Assembly (NCBI GenBank): GCA_002011215.1
Contig: MTML01000100.1
Coordinates: forward strand, 1 to 64,000
Source: Archaeoglobus sp. JdFR-24
GTDB lineage: Archaea; Halobacteriota; Archaeoglobi; Archaeoglobales; Archaeoglobaceae
Direction of reading: 5' to 3'
Length of the DNA: 64,000 bases
The position numbers were made by a program, and so were the translations under genes. Below the pieces are notes generated by a model, which saw only the letters and a list, made by a program, of their open reading frames with translations, searched no databases and had not been told where the DNA came from. This document shows, one piece after another, positions 9,014-18,006 of the stretch. How positions within the stretch are numbered: position 1 is the first letter of the stretch; every line of letters starts with the position of its first letter.

Positions 9014-9753
9014 TTCATATCACCGAAAACCATGTCCATATTTTTCAGAAGTTCATCAACCCCCATACTTTTATCGAGCAATTTTGTTTCCTCACCTTCC
9101 CCAGTATAGAACTTGGCATCCCTCACCACAATGGAATCTATCGAGAACCTCACTTTACCATAGCCCCTTGAACCTGAACCTCCAAGATAATCATCCTCAA
9201 GAAGTTTCATAGCTTTGAAGAGGTTTCTAAGATCTTCTTTCCATCGATTGTCTTCGACATTATATATTATTTCGAACTCGAATTCAACACCAGGTGGAAC
9301 TCTTTCCACAGGTCTTGGATTGGCCGCTGATGTTACTCGATCTATAGATGCCTCATACTTTTCTTCGATTAATAACTCCTTCCTGAATTTTTCTTCCCAT
9401 ATTCCAGTCAAATAAGAATCTCTTACAAAGATTCTGGCCGGGTGGTTTGTGGAACCAGATGAGCCAAAGAGTCGGCATACATTGCATAAAAGAGCATCTT
9501 CTTCAGTATCACATACATGGATATTCACTTTCTGACCAACTGTTCTGTTAAATTCGATACCACTCACTTTTTCAAGTAATGACCTCATTTTACCCTTCAA
9601 GGAGCTACCCGGGATATAGGGTAGACCTGTGATGGGGTCCTTAATTACTGGATTGTCCATTCCTCCAATCTCAGAAGTTTCTCTGGCTGCTCCGACATGC
9701 AGACCTGTCAGCGTTTTGATCAGACCTGAAATGACAAATTTCTTTTCGAGCAT
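9010..9753 (-). CDS. csm3: Type III-A backbone RNase Csm3
   Basis: A 247-residue Cas7-like RAMP that forms the Csm backbone and cuts target RNA every six bases. The expected catalytic Asp is Asp33 in the loop EIGGMDNPVIKDP. IPGSSLKGKMRSLL (about 47-60), a Cys-His cluster (HVCDTEEDALLCNVCRLFG) and the C-terminal loop GGSGSRGYGKV are all typical. Start and stop overlap its neighbours, so it is translated with csm2 and csm4. Because Asp33 is present, target RNA cleavage is probably active. Confidence 0.9.
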   Translation of the reverse strand: MLEKKFVISGLIKTLTGLHVGAARETSEIGGMDNPVIKDPITGLPYIPGSSLKGKMRSLLEKVSGIEFNRTVGQKVNIHVCDTEEDALLCNVCRLFGSSGSTNHPARIFVRDSYLTGIWEEKFRKELLIEEKYEASIDRVTSAANPRPVERVPPGVEFEFEIIYNVEDNRWKEDLRNLFKAMKLLEDDYLGGSGSRGYGKVRFSIDSIVVRDAKFYTGEGEETKLLDKSMGVDELLKNMDMVFGDMN

Positions 9754-10286
9754 TAATCACCACCTCCGAGATAATAATGAAATGCAACTATGCTCTGCAT
9801 GAACTCGTAAACTCTCTCAAAATCACCGTAACTTTTAATATCTGCAAGCAGAGGATCGAGAACTGACATAAGGGGCTTTACACTCCTGTTTCTGCCTGCA
9901 CTGTATGCAAGCATGTATCTTACTCTGCCAACTTCTCTCTTCAGAGTGTTTTCGTCATTTTTCATCAAATCAGATCTTTTCTTTATGTTACTCATCATTT
10001 CCAAGACTTTTCTGATCTGGTTTCTTTTTAAGTCATTTAAAATTGAATATCCCGCCACAAACATCGCTACTGAAAGTACTTTATTTGATTCACCCTCTAA
10101 AAATCCAATACGCTTTTCTTTTATTTCCAAGACTCTACCATTAAGAGTGCCTCGTTTATCTAACTCCTTTATTATATTGCCCTTTTCCCATTGCTTTAAT
10201 TTTTTTAAACTCCCAAAAATTTCTTCAGCCTCGCTAAAATCGGTTATTTCTTCCCTTTCCAGCAGCTCAATCAAATCAGAATACAA
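9753..10286 (-). CDS. csm2: Type III-A small subunit Csm2
   Basis: A 177-residue, mostly helical charged protein between cas10 and csm3. The C-terminal half, with VRYMLAYSAGRNRSVKPLM and then LLADIKSYGDFERVYEFMQSIVAFHYYLGG, has the usual Csm2 pattern of RYMLAYsaGR followed by a helix ending FHYY. Csm2 is the inner-filament (Cas11-like) subunit. It is somewhat longer than common Csm2 proteins (about 120-150 residues). A GGGGGTGAT ribosome site precedes the start. Confidence 0.85.
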   Translation of the reverse strand: MYSDLIELLEREEITDFSEAEEIFGSLKKLKQWEKGNIIKELDKRGTLNGRVLEIKEKRIGFLEGESNKVLSVAMFVAGYSILNDLKRNQIRKVLEMMSNIKKRSDLMKNDENTLKREVGRVRYMLAYSAGRNRSVKPLMSVLDPLLADIKSYGDFERVYEFMQSIVAFHYYLGGGD

Positions 10287-10290
10287 TCTA

Positions 10291-12609
10291 TCACCCCCTT
10301 ACAGCCAAATCAACTATTTTTAAAGGTACATCGATAAAGAAAATATCTTGTGGTATGCCCTCCTTAGCCCGTTCAGGATCAATCCTGAAAAGATTGCTGA
10401 AAATTTTCTTTACATCACTTTCTTTTTTCCTCGAAAGATAGTACATTGGAATAATAAACCAGTAAGATGATTTTTCGTCTTTAACATAGATATCTCTCGC
10501 TTCCAGCAACTTGTAAATCAGACTTCTTGGTATACAAATTTCCGGTTTGGCTCCATTTAACTCAAGTAGTCCAGAAGCATAATTTTTCCAGATTTTGATG
10601 AAAGTATTCCATTCGTACGATGTGAATCCCTCATATTTGCCTAACTTACCCACGTTCCTATCCATCAGGTAGATTCTGTTCTTTCCCTCATCCTTTGCTT
10701 TATCAAGTCTCGAAGACACCACATAAGCCATTCGAATCATCGGCATTTTCTCTTCAAAAATAGCATACCCACCACTAATTGTTATGTTTGGATTGTATCC
10801 AACAAATCTCCTGAAAAACTCCCTTATCTCAAATGCTGCTTCAAATACATCATTCCAGCTTCCACCAATTACAAGATCATCTCCCCCCGAATAGATCACC
10901 ACGATCTCCCTTTCTTCCACCGAATTTCTTACCCTTGGTGTATTCAGATCATGGGATTTACTCACTATCGTGTTGAGATGTCCTTTAAAGAAGAGGTTCA
11001 ACAATCTGGACAGCATTGAAGAGCGGGATGGTGTGTTATTTCTCAACCCATCTGAAAATATTTTGCCAAGGTTATCAACATCCATTTTGAGCAGTGCAAT
11101 CTTATTTGCTCCAACACAATTCATTTTATCGAAGCTTTTAACTGAACCATTATCTTTAATTGCATAGTCTGACACCAGATATGTGATTTGTCTGTGAGGA
11201 TAACTGAGCGGGTCAAAGCTGTTTTTAACGAAGATTACTGATTCGCCAGAAAATTCTGTTGCATCTTCTGTTTTGCAGAGATATATCTTCGAAAATGGAA
11301 CTTTAAAGTGCTTGAACTCTTTGTCTTCTTTCGATCTGATGAATATCTTAGCTCTCAAGAGGCCATCACCAAGCCCCCAGAGATTATAACATGACTTACA
11401 GACTTCGATTTCTTTCTCCTCAATCCGTCTCAAACCACCTTCTTTTACCCTCTTCCCGCAAACCTTACAACTTTTTTCTGCTTTCGAGACCAACCACCAC
11501 TCTTTTTCGAAAAGATTATAGAACTTCCTCTGCTTATCCTTTTTCAATTCGGCATTTACAGCATCCCATAAACTCAAACCATTGCTTTGCATTTTCATTA
11601 CGGAGTTTCCATCAGCATCTACATAAGCCATCGAAAAGTACAAATCACCGTCGTACTCTTTGAGAAGCCACCTGTTCACTTCCTCTTTTAATTTAATTAT
11701 AAGAGACTTAACATTATCAGTGTTTGGGAGCAGAAGGTAGAAATTACCGCCACCGATGTAGATTATGTTCGCAAAGGTCAGCTTTAACCGATCGATAATC
11801 TCGAGAGCAATGTCATATGTCAGAAATTCCAGAAAAGCCGACCTTGCCCTCAGATACTTTAAGGCACCTTTAGAGGTTATGTTGTAAATGAAGTCCTGAA
11901 TTCCACTCATGTCTCCAGCAACAAACAAATACTTCTTCGTATTTCTGTTGTCTATATCAGGATTGCCATCAAGTTCATACAAATGGTATTGATACATACA
12001 CGATGCTATTGCAGCGGTTGATTTTAGATGATCAAAAAGAGATATGTCATTTTCTATACTCATCTTGGATGGAATGAAGGAAGTATACTTTTCAAGGAGC
12101 ATGAGAAGTTTATCCGTGTTGAAGGAGTTAAGTAAACTCGTAAAAGCGTTATCAAATTCATCAAATAAAATCTTGTATTCATATTCTCCTACATCTCTCT
12201 TCACTTTCGGGAAGTTTATATCACTCAGGTTTAGTGGTAGAGGGTAGTAATACAACGTGTCTATATTCTCTTCCTTCCCGAGATTGACTGATGAAAAGAC
12301 TGATTTTAGAGGAGTCCAGTACAGAACTCCCCCCTCATCTCTCTCCATCGAAGAAATATTATCGGCTTCACATACAATTCTAAGAAGGTTATACATTCTT
12401 TTATTACCCTTAAACAATTTAAGCGTAAATGAATGGTGATTGCCTGCAAAAAGAGCAATGTCATCTAATCCTGAACCAGACAGCCTTTTACGTAAATATC
12501 CTTCGCCATGAGCCTCATGTGACTTCTTATCACTCCAGTTTGCCCTTTGCACAAATTTACCAATATCATGAAGAAGAGCTCCTGAGACGAGAATGTTAAA
12601 CTCATCCAT
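10291..12609 (-). CDS. cas10: Type III-A signature protein Cas10/Csm1 with HD and GGDD
   Basis: A 772-residue protein. The N-terminal HD domain carries His14-Asp15 (LLHDIGKF) with HHSF at 58-61, the pattern of the single-stranded DNA nuclease. A zinc ribbon is at Cys381, Cys384, Cys404 and Cys407. The second Palm domain has the metal site KMDVDN (Asp510, Asp512) and the cyclase motif GGDD at 575-578. Both nuclease and cyclic-oligoadenylate synthesis activities are therefore predicted, which fits the two CARF proteins downstream. It is the first gene of the operon; a TATA-like stretch (TTTTAATATTATAAA, about 12624-12640) precedes it. Confidence 0.95.
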   Translation of the reverse strand: MDEFNILVSGALLHDIGKFVQRANWSDKKSHEAHGEGYLRKRLSGSGLDDIALFAGNHHSFTLKLFKGNKRMYNLLRIVCEADNISSMERDEGGVLYWTPLKSVFSSVNLGKEENIDTLYYYPLPLNLSDINFPKVKRDVGEYEYKILFDEFDNAFTSLLNSFNTDKLLMLLEKYTSFIPSKMSIENDISLFDHLKSTAAIASCMYQYHLYELDGNPDIDNRNTKKYLFVAGDMSGIQDFIYNITSKGALKYLRARSAFLEFLTYDIALEIIDRLKLTFANIIYIGGGNFYLLLPNTDNVKSLIIKLKEEVNRWLLKEYDGDLYFSMAYVDADGNSVMKMQSNGLSLWDAVNAELKKDKQRKFYNLFEKEWWLVSKAEKSCKVCGKRVKEGGLRRIEEKEIEVCKSCYNLWGLGDGLLRAKIFIRSKEDKEFKHFKVPFSKIYLCKTEDATEFSGESVIFVKNSFDPLSYPHRQITYLVSDYAIKDNGSVKSFDKMNCVGANKIALLKMDVDNLGKIFSDGLRNNTPSRSSMLSRLLNLFFKGHLNTIVSKSHDLNTPRVRNSVEEREIVVIYSGGDDLVIGGSWNDVFEAAFEIREFFRRFVGYNPNITISGGYAIFEEKMPMIRMAYVVSSRLDKAKDEGKNRIYLMDRNVGKLGKYEGFTSYEWNTFIKIWKNYASGLLELNGAKPEICIPRSLIYKLLEARDIYVKDEKSSYWFIIPMYYLSRKKESDVKKIFSNLFRIDPERAKEGIPQDIFFIDVPLKIVDLAVRG

Positions 12610-12810
12610 AACATGTTTGACACCTTTATAATATTAAAATTTTTGTACAGTTTAAGTAATCCACCAAATCAATTATTTTTTAAAAATCATAATGAGATTA
12701 ATATATGATCTATCTTGTTGTTTATAACTCAACTTGCAAAAAAGGAGCTGAAGAATATTGAAATGCTTGCATGAGGAGTTTTAGAGTGTTTTAAATACGA
12801 ATACACTAAA

Positions 12811-13407
12811 TTATAAAACCGCGAGTTTACCAGCCGTAGTTATTCTCATATTTTCATCTACAAATCCCAAATCCTTTAATTCCCTCAAATGAGAATAAAC
12901 CATACCTTTGGAGATCCCAATCTTAATTGCAAGGTTTTTAACATTTGTTTCGCCTTTTTCAATTTCTTCGAGAATCATTCTCTTAGTCTCAGAAATTCCA
13001 AAGCTAAGCAGGGGGAATTCTATGATAGATTGATCTTCCTCAGTCACATAAACAACCTGTTTAACCATGTCTTTTCTAGCATAAGCCCCAAATAATGCCC
13101 CAAATGCCTGCGGTTTTCTCCCACCAGAAACGTTTATTATGATCTCATTACCTCTGGCGTGCTCTTCTTCTATAATATCTACTACATCTTTTGCAATTCT
13201 AACAACATCATATAAGCTTGTAATTTTAGTTGCAACCTCTACAACAGCGCCCAAGCTTTTTTTAATTAACTCTTCAGCCCTTAACTTCTCCTCTGGGGCG
13301 TCTTCTTCCCTCAACAATATGATTTTTTGAGGTGAGAATCTAGTGGCGCACACCATAACAGGTTCTATAGCATAAATTGTGTTGACGAGAGTTAGTTTGG
13401 TCATCAT
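12811..13407 (-). CDS. csa3: CARF-HTH transcription regulator, Csa3-like
   Basis: A 198-residue protein. Residues 1-140 form a CARF-type Rossmann domain with INVSGGRK (GGRK at 95-98), and about 145-198 form a winged helix-turn-helix (NVKNLAIKIGISKGMVYSHLRELKDLGFV). Csa3 proteins regulate cas operons in response to cyclic nucleotides. The start is taken as ATG 13407 (13404 is also possible) because the preceding open frame has no domain content. The gene lies between the type III-A operon and the divergent type I operon. An imperfect inverted repeat lies immediately upstream, flanking the presumed TATA region, so autoregulation is likely. Confidence 0.8.
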   Translation of the reverse strand: MMTKLTLVNTIYAIEPVMVCATRFSPQKIILLREEDAPEEKLRAEELIKKSLGAVVEVATKITSLYDVVRIAKDVVDIIEEEHARGNEIIINVSGGRKPQAFGALFGAYARKDMVKQVVYVTEEDQSIIEFPLLSFGISETKRMILEEIEKGETNVKNLAIKIGISKGMVYSHLRELKDLGFVDENMRITTAGKLAVL

Positions 13408-13419
13408 TTTAAAATAAAT

Positions 13420-13450
13420 GACGACTATTTTAACTTTTGTGATAATCGTC
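13420..13450. promoter_or_regulatory. Inverted repeat, candidate operator of the Csa3-like gene
   Basis: GACGACTAT (13420-13428) and ATAATCGTC (13442-13450) form a 9-base inverted repeat with one mismatch, 13 bases apart. On the minus strand the spacer holds a TATA-like stretch (AAGTTAAAATAG) about 20-35 bases before the csa3 ATG. A dimeric HTH protein bound here would block the promoter. The site itself is seen in the sequence; binding is inferred. Confidence 0.5.
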
Positions 13451-13533
13451 AATAATTTTGATATCTTTGCACTGTGCAATTTAGAGCCATACATGTAATG
13501 GTTAAAGGCTTACAATTATATGGTAAAGGTAAA

Positions 13534-13569
13534 CTTTAAATAATATGATTTACAATTTAGTGCAATTGT
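13534..13569 (+). promoter_or_regulatory. Type I operon promoter with perfect inverted repeat
   Basis: A TATA-like box (CTTTAAATAAT, about 13534-13544) is followed by ACAATT-6 bases-AATTGT (13552-13569), a perfect 6-base inverted repeat at the expected transcription start. A GAGGG ribosome site and ATG 13588 follow. A further ACAATT occurs at 13512. The inverted repeat may be a second operator controlling the type I operon. Confidence 0.4.
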
Positions 13570-13587
13570 AGTTCGTGAGGGTATATA

Positions 13588-15318
13588 ATGGGGTTCGAAG
13601 CAAAGAAGATAATCCAATATGCAAGATGGAAAAAAGACCCTGAATTTTTGACTGCGCTAAATCATACCGATGTGGAATTTGCGAAAGAGTTTTTGAGAAA
13701 ATTAGACGAGCCATTGTTTTGTAGATGGCTCTTGAAGAATGAAGTGAAAAATAATGATTACAATATCCATCACCTATATACATATGAATTCAGTCCTCCC
13801 ATAGCATCTGATCCATTAATCAACACAACCTTAAATTTCTTAGTGAGAGAGTTTTTAGACTATATTGAAGAAAGATATTTTGTTTGTGTTGAATATAAAA
13901 ATGGTCGAATTTTAATATTCAGTTTTGAGAATATAAACTTGAATGAATTTTTCTGGGAATTTCTGAGAGAAAAGTATGATGACGAGTTTTTAAAATACAG
14001 ATGGGAGTTAATTAAATCAGCATACAGCTTAAAGGAGTTTCCAAATATAATCCCTGAGCCTCTCGAGATAAAAAACTTGATATTAACCAAAAAAATCGGA
14101 TTAGAAGTTAAAAATGATATTGCTGGTTTTGGAGATGATGCAAAAAATCTCTGCCTCTTTTGTGGAAGAGAATCAGAAAACTATGAAGTAAAAACAGGTT
14201 ATGCAGATTTTGCTTCACAGCGACCTCAAAAGGGTTTTTATACTCAAAACCCCCGTATATGTCCAATATGTGTCTTTTCTGTATATATATCACCAATAAG
14301 AACCTCAAGAGGCACTGGTCAACAAAAAACAGAATTAATTGCTCTAAAGACGTCTTTAAAGGAAGGTAAATTTTCCCATGTATTTAATAGGCTGTTCGGT
14401 ATATCTACTGGCGATTATATCACTATTTCTGGTTTAAGTCAACAAGAAGAAAGTTATGGAAAAACTATACTTACATACCTTTCATCTTCAAGAATCCCAC
14501 TTTATGTATTGAATGAAGAGGAGTTTGAAGTTATTAACCTTCTAACTGATTCTAACCTAGATAGAAAGAAAATTTTAGCAATTAAAATTTTTGAGGGATT
14601 AGTTGGATTTAATATATTGTGGAGAGCGCGAAACAACCCACAAGCAGAACAGGAATATAGAAAGGCCCATTTATCTATTTTAAAAGGCGAATATTTTTCT
14701 TTGTTTAGGCATCTCGGAGGTTTAGCTCAAATTCTTAGATCCAAAAATAGAAAATCGATTTTAGATAATGGTATTTTCAATCTTATTAAATATGGGGTGA
14801 TAAAAATGGGAGAAAGACCAGATATTATTTTTGGAACTGCGCTTTTAATAGATGCGTTTTTGCCAAAACAGTGGCAGGGAAAGGATGAATTGAAAACAGA
14901 AATTAGAAAAGTCACATATTACTTAGAAAAGCCAGAGGAGGTTCTTTACAGACTCAGACAAATAAACAAGGAAAAAGATTATGCAACACTGGATAGAGAT
15001 TTCAGCAATAAAGCACAATTCAAATTACTCCAAGAACTCCTCAAAAGGATACATGAAGAGGAAAATCTTGGAGATTTTGAGGAGGAACAGAGAGAAAGGA
15101 AAGAATTCGTGGAAGAAGTTTCAGGATACACTTATGATGACGCAGAGAGATTATTTTTAAGATTCGATGACATCCTGAAAGTATATGTATATATCCAAAG
15201 AATATTGTCAGAAAAGTATCCAGAACCAAAAAAGAGAGAAAAGAAATACTCTGAATTAATGAATAGAATAAAATATGCCTTAATTGCAAGACGTCCAGAA
15301 CTATTGGGGGGTGAATGA
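13588..15318 (+). CDS. Type I CRISPR large subunit (Cas8-like) with CxxC-CxxC zinc ribbon
   Basis: A 576-residue protein, first gene of the type I operon. The only clear motif is a zinc ribbon: LCLFCG (Cys189, Cys192) and RICPIC (Cys225, Cys228), as seen in Cas8a/Cas8b and related large subunits. There is no HD motif and no GGDD, so it is not a normal Cas10d. Its position before cas7 and cas5 supports the large-subunit role, which in Cascade complexes is PAM recognition and recruitment of the Cas3 nuclease. The C-terminal 150 residues are highly charged and helical, which may replace a separate small subunit, since none is seen. Subtype cannot be fixed by eye: the split cas3 and csa1 suggest I-A, the gene order recalls I-B or I-D. 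Confidence 0.7.
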   Translation: MGFEAKKIIQYARWKKDPEFLTALNHTDVEFAKEFLRKLDEPLFCRWLLKNEVKNNDYNIHHLYTYEFSPPIASDPLINTTLNFLVREFLDYIEERYFVCVEYKNGRILIFSFENINLNEFFWEFLREKYDDEFLKYRWELIKSAYSLKEFPNIIPEPLEIKNLILTKKIGLEVKNDIAGFGDDAKNLCLFCGRESENYEVKTGYADFASQRPQKGFYTQNPRICPICVFSVYISPIRTSRGTGQQKTELIALKTSLKEGKFSHVFNRLFGISTGDYITISGLSQQEESYGKTILTYLSSSRIPLYVLNEEEFEVINLLTDSNLDRKKILAIKIFEGLVGFNILWRARNNPQAEQEYRKAHLSILKGEYFSLFRHLGGLAQILRSKNRKSILDNGIFNLIKYGVIKMGERPDIIFGTALLIDAFLPKQWQGKDELKTEIRKVTYYLEKPEEVLYRLRQINKEKDYATLDRDFSNKAQFKLLQELLKRIHEEENLGDFEEEQRERKEFVEEVSGYTYDDAERLFLRFDDILKVYVYIQRILSEKYPEPKKREKKYSELMNRIKYALIARRPELLGGE

Positions 15319-15319
15319 T

Positions 15320-16258
15320 GTGGGAAAAAGGATTAATATGGATATTTATGCCATTGTTGAGGCAACACAAGAATTACACTTTGGAAATGTTAAAGATTTG
15401 AATGTAAACAGAATAGAACTTGTAACAGTCCCAAGAATTGATGGAGAAATAGAAAAACTTTATATGAGTCCAACGAAGGTAAGAGGAGTTGCTAGAAGAG
15501 CACTTTTGTGGAAGCTCTATGAACTTGGTGATGAAAACGTTAAATCCTGCGGCATACCCGCAACCTGTGGAAAATGTGATTTATGTAAACTCTTTGGAGG
15601 TTTAATGACAACAGTTGGAGAGGAGGAAGGCTCTATTGCCAGTAGAGTATTTCAAGCTGGTGGTGTAGCAATTCAGGAAGTTTCTCCTGAAATAAAACAA
15701 AGACTAAGTTCACCCACATACATAATCGATGGACAAATAGGACAGTATGATAAAAATAAAATTAAACAACTGTTGAGCGAGAGAGGAGTGAAAGGTGATG
15801 TCCTCAACAGATTATCTCAGCCCATGCCTTATGAGAAAGAATACGTTGTAGCAAGCGCATTATTCCCTATTTATTGGCATGCATTGTTATTAGAAATAGA
15901 AAAGGAAAATAGAAAAATGTCAGAACCTCAAATGGTAGCATATAGCTTTTTGGAAACGTTGAAAAGAATAGGTGCTGGTCATCCGAAAGGAGTAGAGATA
16001 TTTCATTACAACTGGCTTGGAAATGGAGAAGAACCTGTGTTGGTTATAGATATATACAAAGAGCCACTTGGAAAAAGACCTATAATAAGCCCAATGGAAA
16101 CTGATGTGAAAAAAGCCATAGTGGAATTTGCGAAAAAAGCAAAGATGTATAACAATGTTGACAATAAATTTGAGAGATATATGGGGGAGAGTGCCCACGA
16201 ATTGTTAAGGATGTTAGCCAGCGGGGAGAAAACCGAATCAAAATTACTCAACAGTTGA
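15320..16258 (+). CDS. cas7: Type I Cas7 backbone protein
   Basis: Cas7-like RAMP that would form the crRNA-binding backbone of the type I complex. Counting from ATG 15338, MSPTKVRGVARRAL (about 43-56) matches the Cas7 helix after the first strand. A Cys cluster (Cys71, Cys77, Cys80, Cys83) ends in LCKLFGG, resembling the zinc insertion of Csc2, Csm3 and related proteins. Two starts are possible: GTG 15320, 6 bases after a strong GGGGGGTGA site, or ATG 15338 after AGGAT. The gene directly follows the large subunit and precedes cas5. A Csc2 (I-D) or I-A Cas7 assignment both remain possible. Confidence 0.75.
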   Translation: MGKRINMDIYAIVEATQELHFGNVKDLNVNRIELVTVPRIDGEIEKLYMSPTKVRGVARRALLWKLYELGDENVKSCGIPATCGKCDLCKLFGGLMTTVGEEEGSIASRVFQAGGVAIQEVSPEIKQRLSSPTYIIDGQIGQYDKNKIKQLLSERGVKGDVLNRLSQPMPYEKEYVVASALFPIYWHALLLEIEKENRKMSEPQMVAYSFLETLKRIGAGHPKGVEIFHYNWLGNGEEPVLVIDIYKEPLGKRPIISPMETDVKKAIVEFAKKAKMYNNVDNKFERYMGESAHELLRMLASGEKTESKLLNS

Positions 16259-16268
16259 GGAATAAAAT

Positions 16269-17237
16269 ATGTTCCTCAAGATTTTAGAGATTACACCAAC
16301 ATCAGTTCTTACATTTAGAAAAGTACCGATGTCTCATAAGATAATAAATACTTACAATTTTATTCCACCTACAACTCTCTCTGGCTTTCTTTATAGGCTC
16401 CTTAAACTCGGTAGAGGTGAAGAACTCCCAACTCCAAAAAAATTCAAATCTGAAAAGCCCGAAATAAATGAATACTATATTCTGGAAACTAAAAAAGAGA
16501 CTATAGGAATCTTTAGTTTGGGAGCATATCCTGTCGATTTAAAATCTTCCGTCACATTTAAAAGCTTTAGAATGGGGTACCAGCATTTAGGAAAGGGTCA
16601 TTCTTTAGCTGATGGACTTGATATCTTTGATCCGAGTTATGAAAATGTTATTAACTTGATTACACAGAAAATAAGAGATGGTCAACTAAAAGACGATAAT
16701 TTAGGGAAATTTCAAGAAGAGTTTGAAAAGTCAAGATATAACAAATATTACAAACGAGGTGTTTTTAAAGCAGTAATGCAAGGTTATGGGGTGCCAACTT
16801 TCCAAGCATTTAAAAAAGAAGAGCGGAGACAACCTTTAGACTGGCACTTCTGTTTTGCAGAAAGATTTTACGGGTTTCTAATTTCTGAAGATCCGAATTT
16901 ACTAAATATGTTTGATGACGTAGAAAATTATGGGTACAAAATAGGAAAAGAAGGTTTTGCATATATTTCAAAAGTTCATAAAACCTCAGAATTGGTAGAG
17001 GCAAACGGAGAATTTGTCTCAAGTACAATTATTCCAACTACAAGTACTGGAATTAGACTAAAAAAGATATCAGAAGTTGAGAGCGTTTATTATTTTGATT
17101 TAAAAACCCAAAAACTTGCTAGGGATATGTTTGCTCTCAACGGCACTTTGGCAGAAGGTGGGTTCTACAAGGCCATACTGGATGGTTTAGAAATAAGTGT
17201 TCCCAAAGTTACTGTCAACCTTCTTAAAGGTGTCTGA
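16269..17237 (+). CDS. cas5: Type I Cas5 protein
   Basis: A 322-residue RAMP, long for Cas5. The N-terminal strand KILEITPTSVLTFRK is followed by FIPPTTLSGFLYRLLKL (about 32-48), the common Cas5 pattern, and YKIGKEGFAYISKV gives the later glycine-containing strand. Cas5 holds the 5' tag of the crRNA and contacts the large subunit. It follows cas7 by 10 bases and is followed with a 1-base gap by the HD nuclease gene, so it is inside one operon. Confidence 0.75.
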   Translation: MFLKILEITPTSVLTFRKVPMSHKIINTYNFIPPTTLSGFLYRLLKLGRGEELPTPKKFKSEKPEINEYYILETKKETIGIFSLGAYPVDLKSSVTFKSFRMGYQHLGKGHSLADGLDIFDPSYENVINLITQKIRDGQLKDDNLGKFQEEFEKSRYNKYYKRGVFKAVMQGYGVPTFQAFKKEERRQPLDWHFCFAERFYGFLISEDPNLLNMFDDVENYGYKIGKEGFAYISKVHKTSELVEANGEFVSSTIIPTTSTGIRLKKISEVESVYYFDLKTQKLARDMFALNGTLAEGGFYKAILDGLEISVPKVTVNLLKGV

Positions 17238-17238
17238 A

Positions 17239-18006
17239 ATGTTGGATGGTATTGCCAAGACATTTAGAGAAAATAAAAAGATAATTTTCGTAGGAATCCA
17301 AAATCACTGTGAAAATTTAAAGGAAATTGTAAAGGCATTTGATGGTAAATTTATAGGAAACAGAGATTTACTGGAGAAAGCTGCCTCTAAACATGATTTG
17401 TGGAAATATGCCACAATGAACCCTGAAGTTATAATTAATGAACGTGGAAATTTATTTGTTGGTCACGGTTCAGAGTTTCCCTCTTATTTGGTAGTAGATG
17501 GTTTTGACGAAATTGAATTTGACAGGCAAAAGAGGATTAAAAATTTCCCCAACTATTACATTCTTAATCTCATACGCCTCCATCATTCAGGTTTTAGCAC
17601 TTTCAATCTCTACAGTAAAACAGACTTCATTTACGAAGCCGGAAACGTGAGAGAGAATATGACAAAATTCATTAGAGATTGGTATGCCTTGAAGACTGCT
17701 GACTGGATTGATAGCTCATTAATGGCTTCCACATTCAAAGCGAGGGAGATATTTTCCTTGATTGATTTGGGATTAAAATCGGAAGTGGATTTGGGGAAGA
17801 ATGGAGATAACGAATATTACATAATACCCGAAGATTTCATAAAAAAAGGTTTGAAACTCGCATACCACTATGTTGAAACAGACATTAGCAAGGTAAAAGA
17901 AATTATCAGAAAAAAGAAGACAAAACGTGAGCAAAGAACAAGCCTAAACGACTTTTTTGTTGAGAGCGAGAAAGAGACTATTGAGGTGATTGTGCATGGA
18001 CATTGA
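17239..18006 (+). CDS. cas3'': Cas3'' HD nuclease, separately encoded
   Basis: A 255-residue HD-superfamily protein. The likely metal ligands are His23 (QNHCENL), His52-Asp53 (SKHDLWK), His115-His116 (IRLHHSGF) and Asp155 (LKTADWID). This is the nuclease half of Cas3; in most type I systems it is fused to the helicase, but here it is a separate gene immediately before the helicase gene and overlapping it by 11 bases. Split Cas3 is usual in archaeal I-A systems. The frame stays open upstream to 17197 but ATG 17239 starts right after the cas5 stop. Confidence 0.85.
   Translation: MLDGIAKTFRENKKIIFVGIQNHCENLKEIVKAFDGKFIGNRDLLEKAASKHDLWKYATMNPEVIINERGNLFVGHGSEFPSYLVVDGFDEIEFDRQKRIKNFPNYYILNLIRLHHSGFSTFNLYSKTDFIYEAGNVRENMTKFIRDWYALKTADWIDSSLMASTFKAREIFSLIDLGLKSEVDLGKNGDNEYYIIPEDFIKKGLKLAYHYVETDISKVKEIIRKKKTKREQRTSLNDFFVESEKETIEVIVHGH

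Noticed and set aside
13588..15318. Large subunit considered as Cas10d (type I-D)
   Set aside because: No HD motif, no Palm metal motif and too short; only the zinc ribbon is shared, so the subtype is left open.
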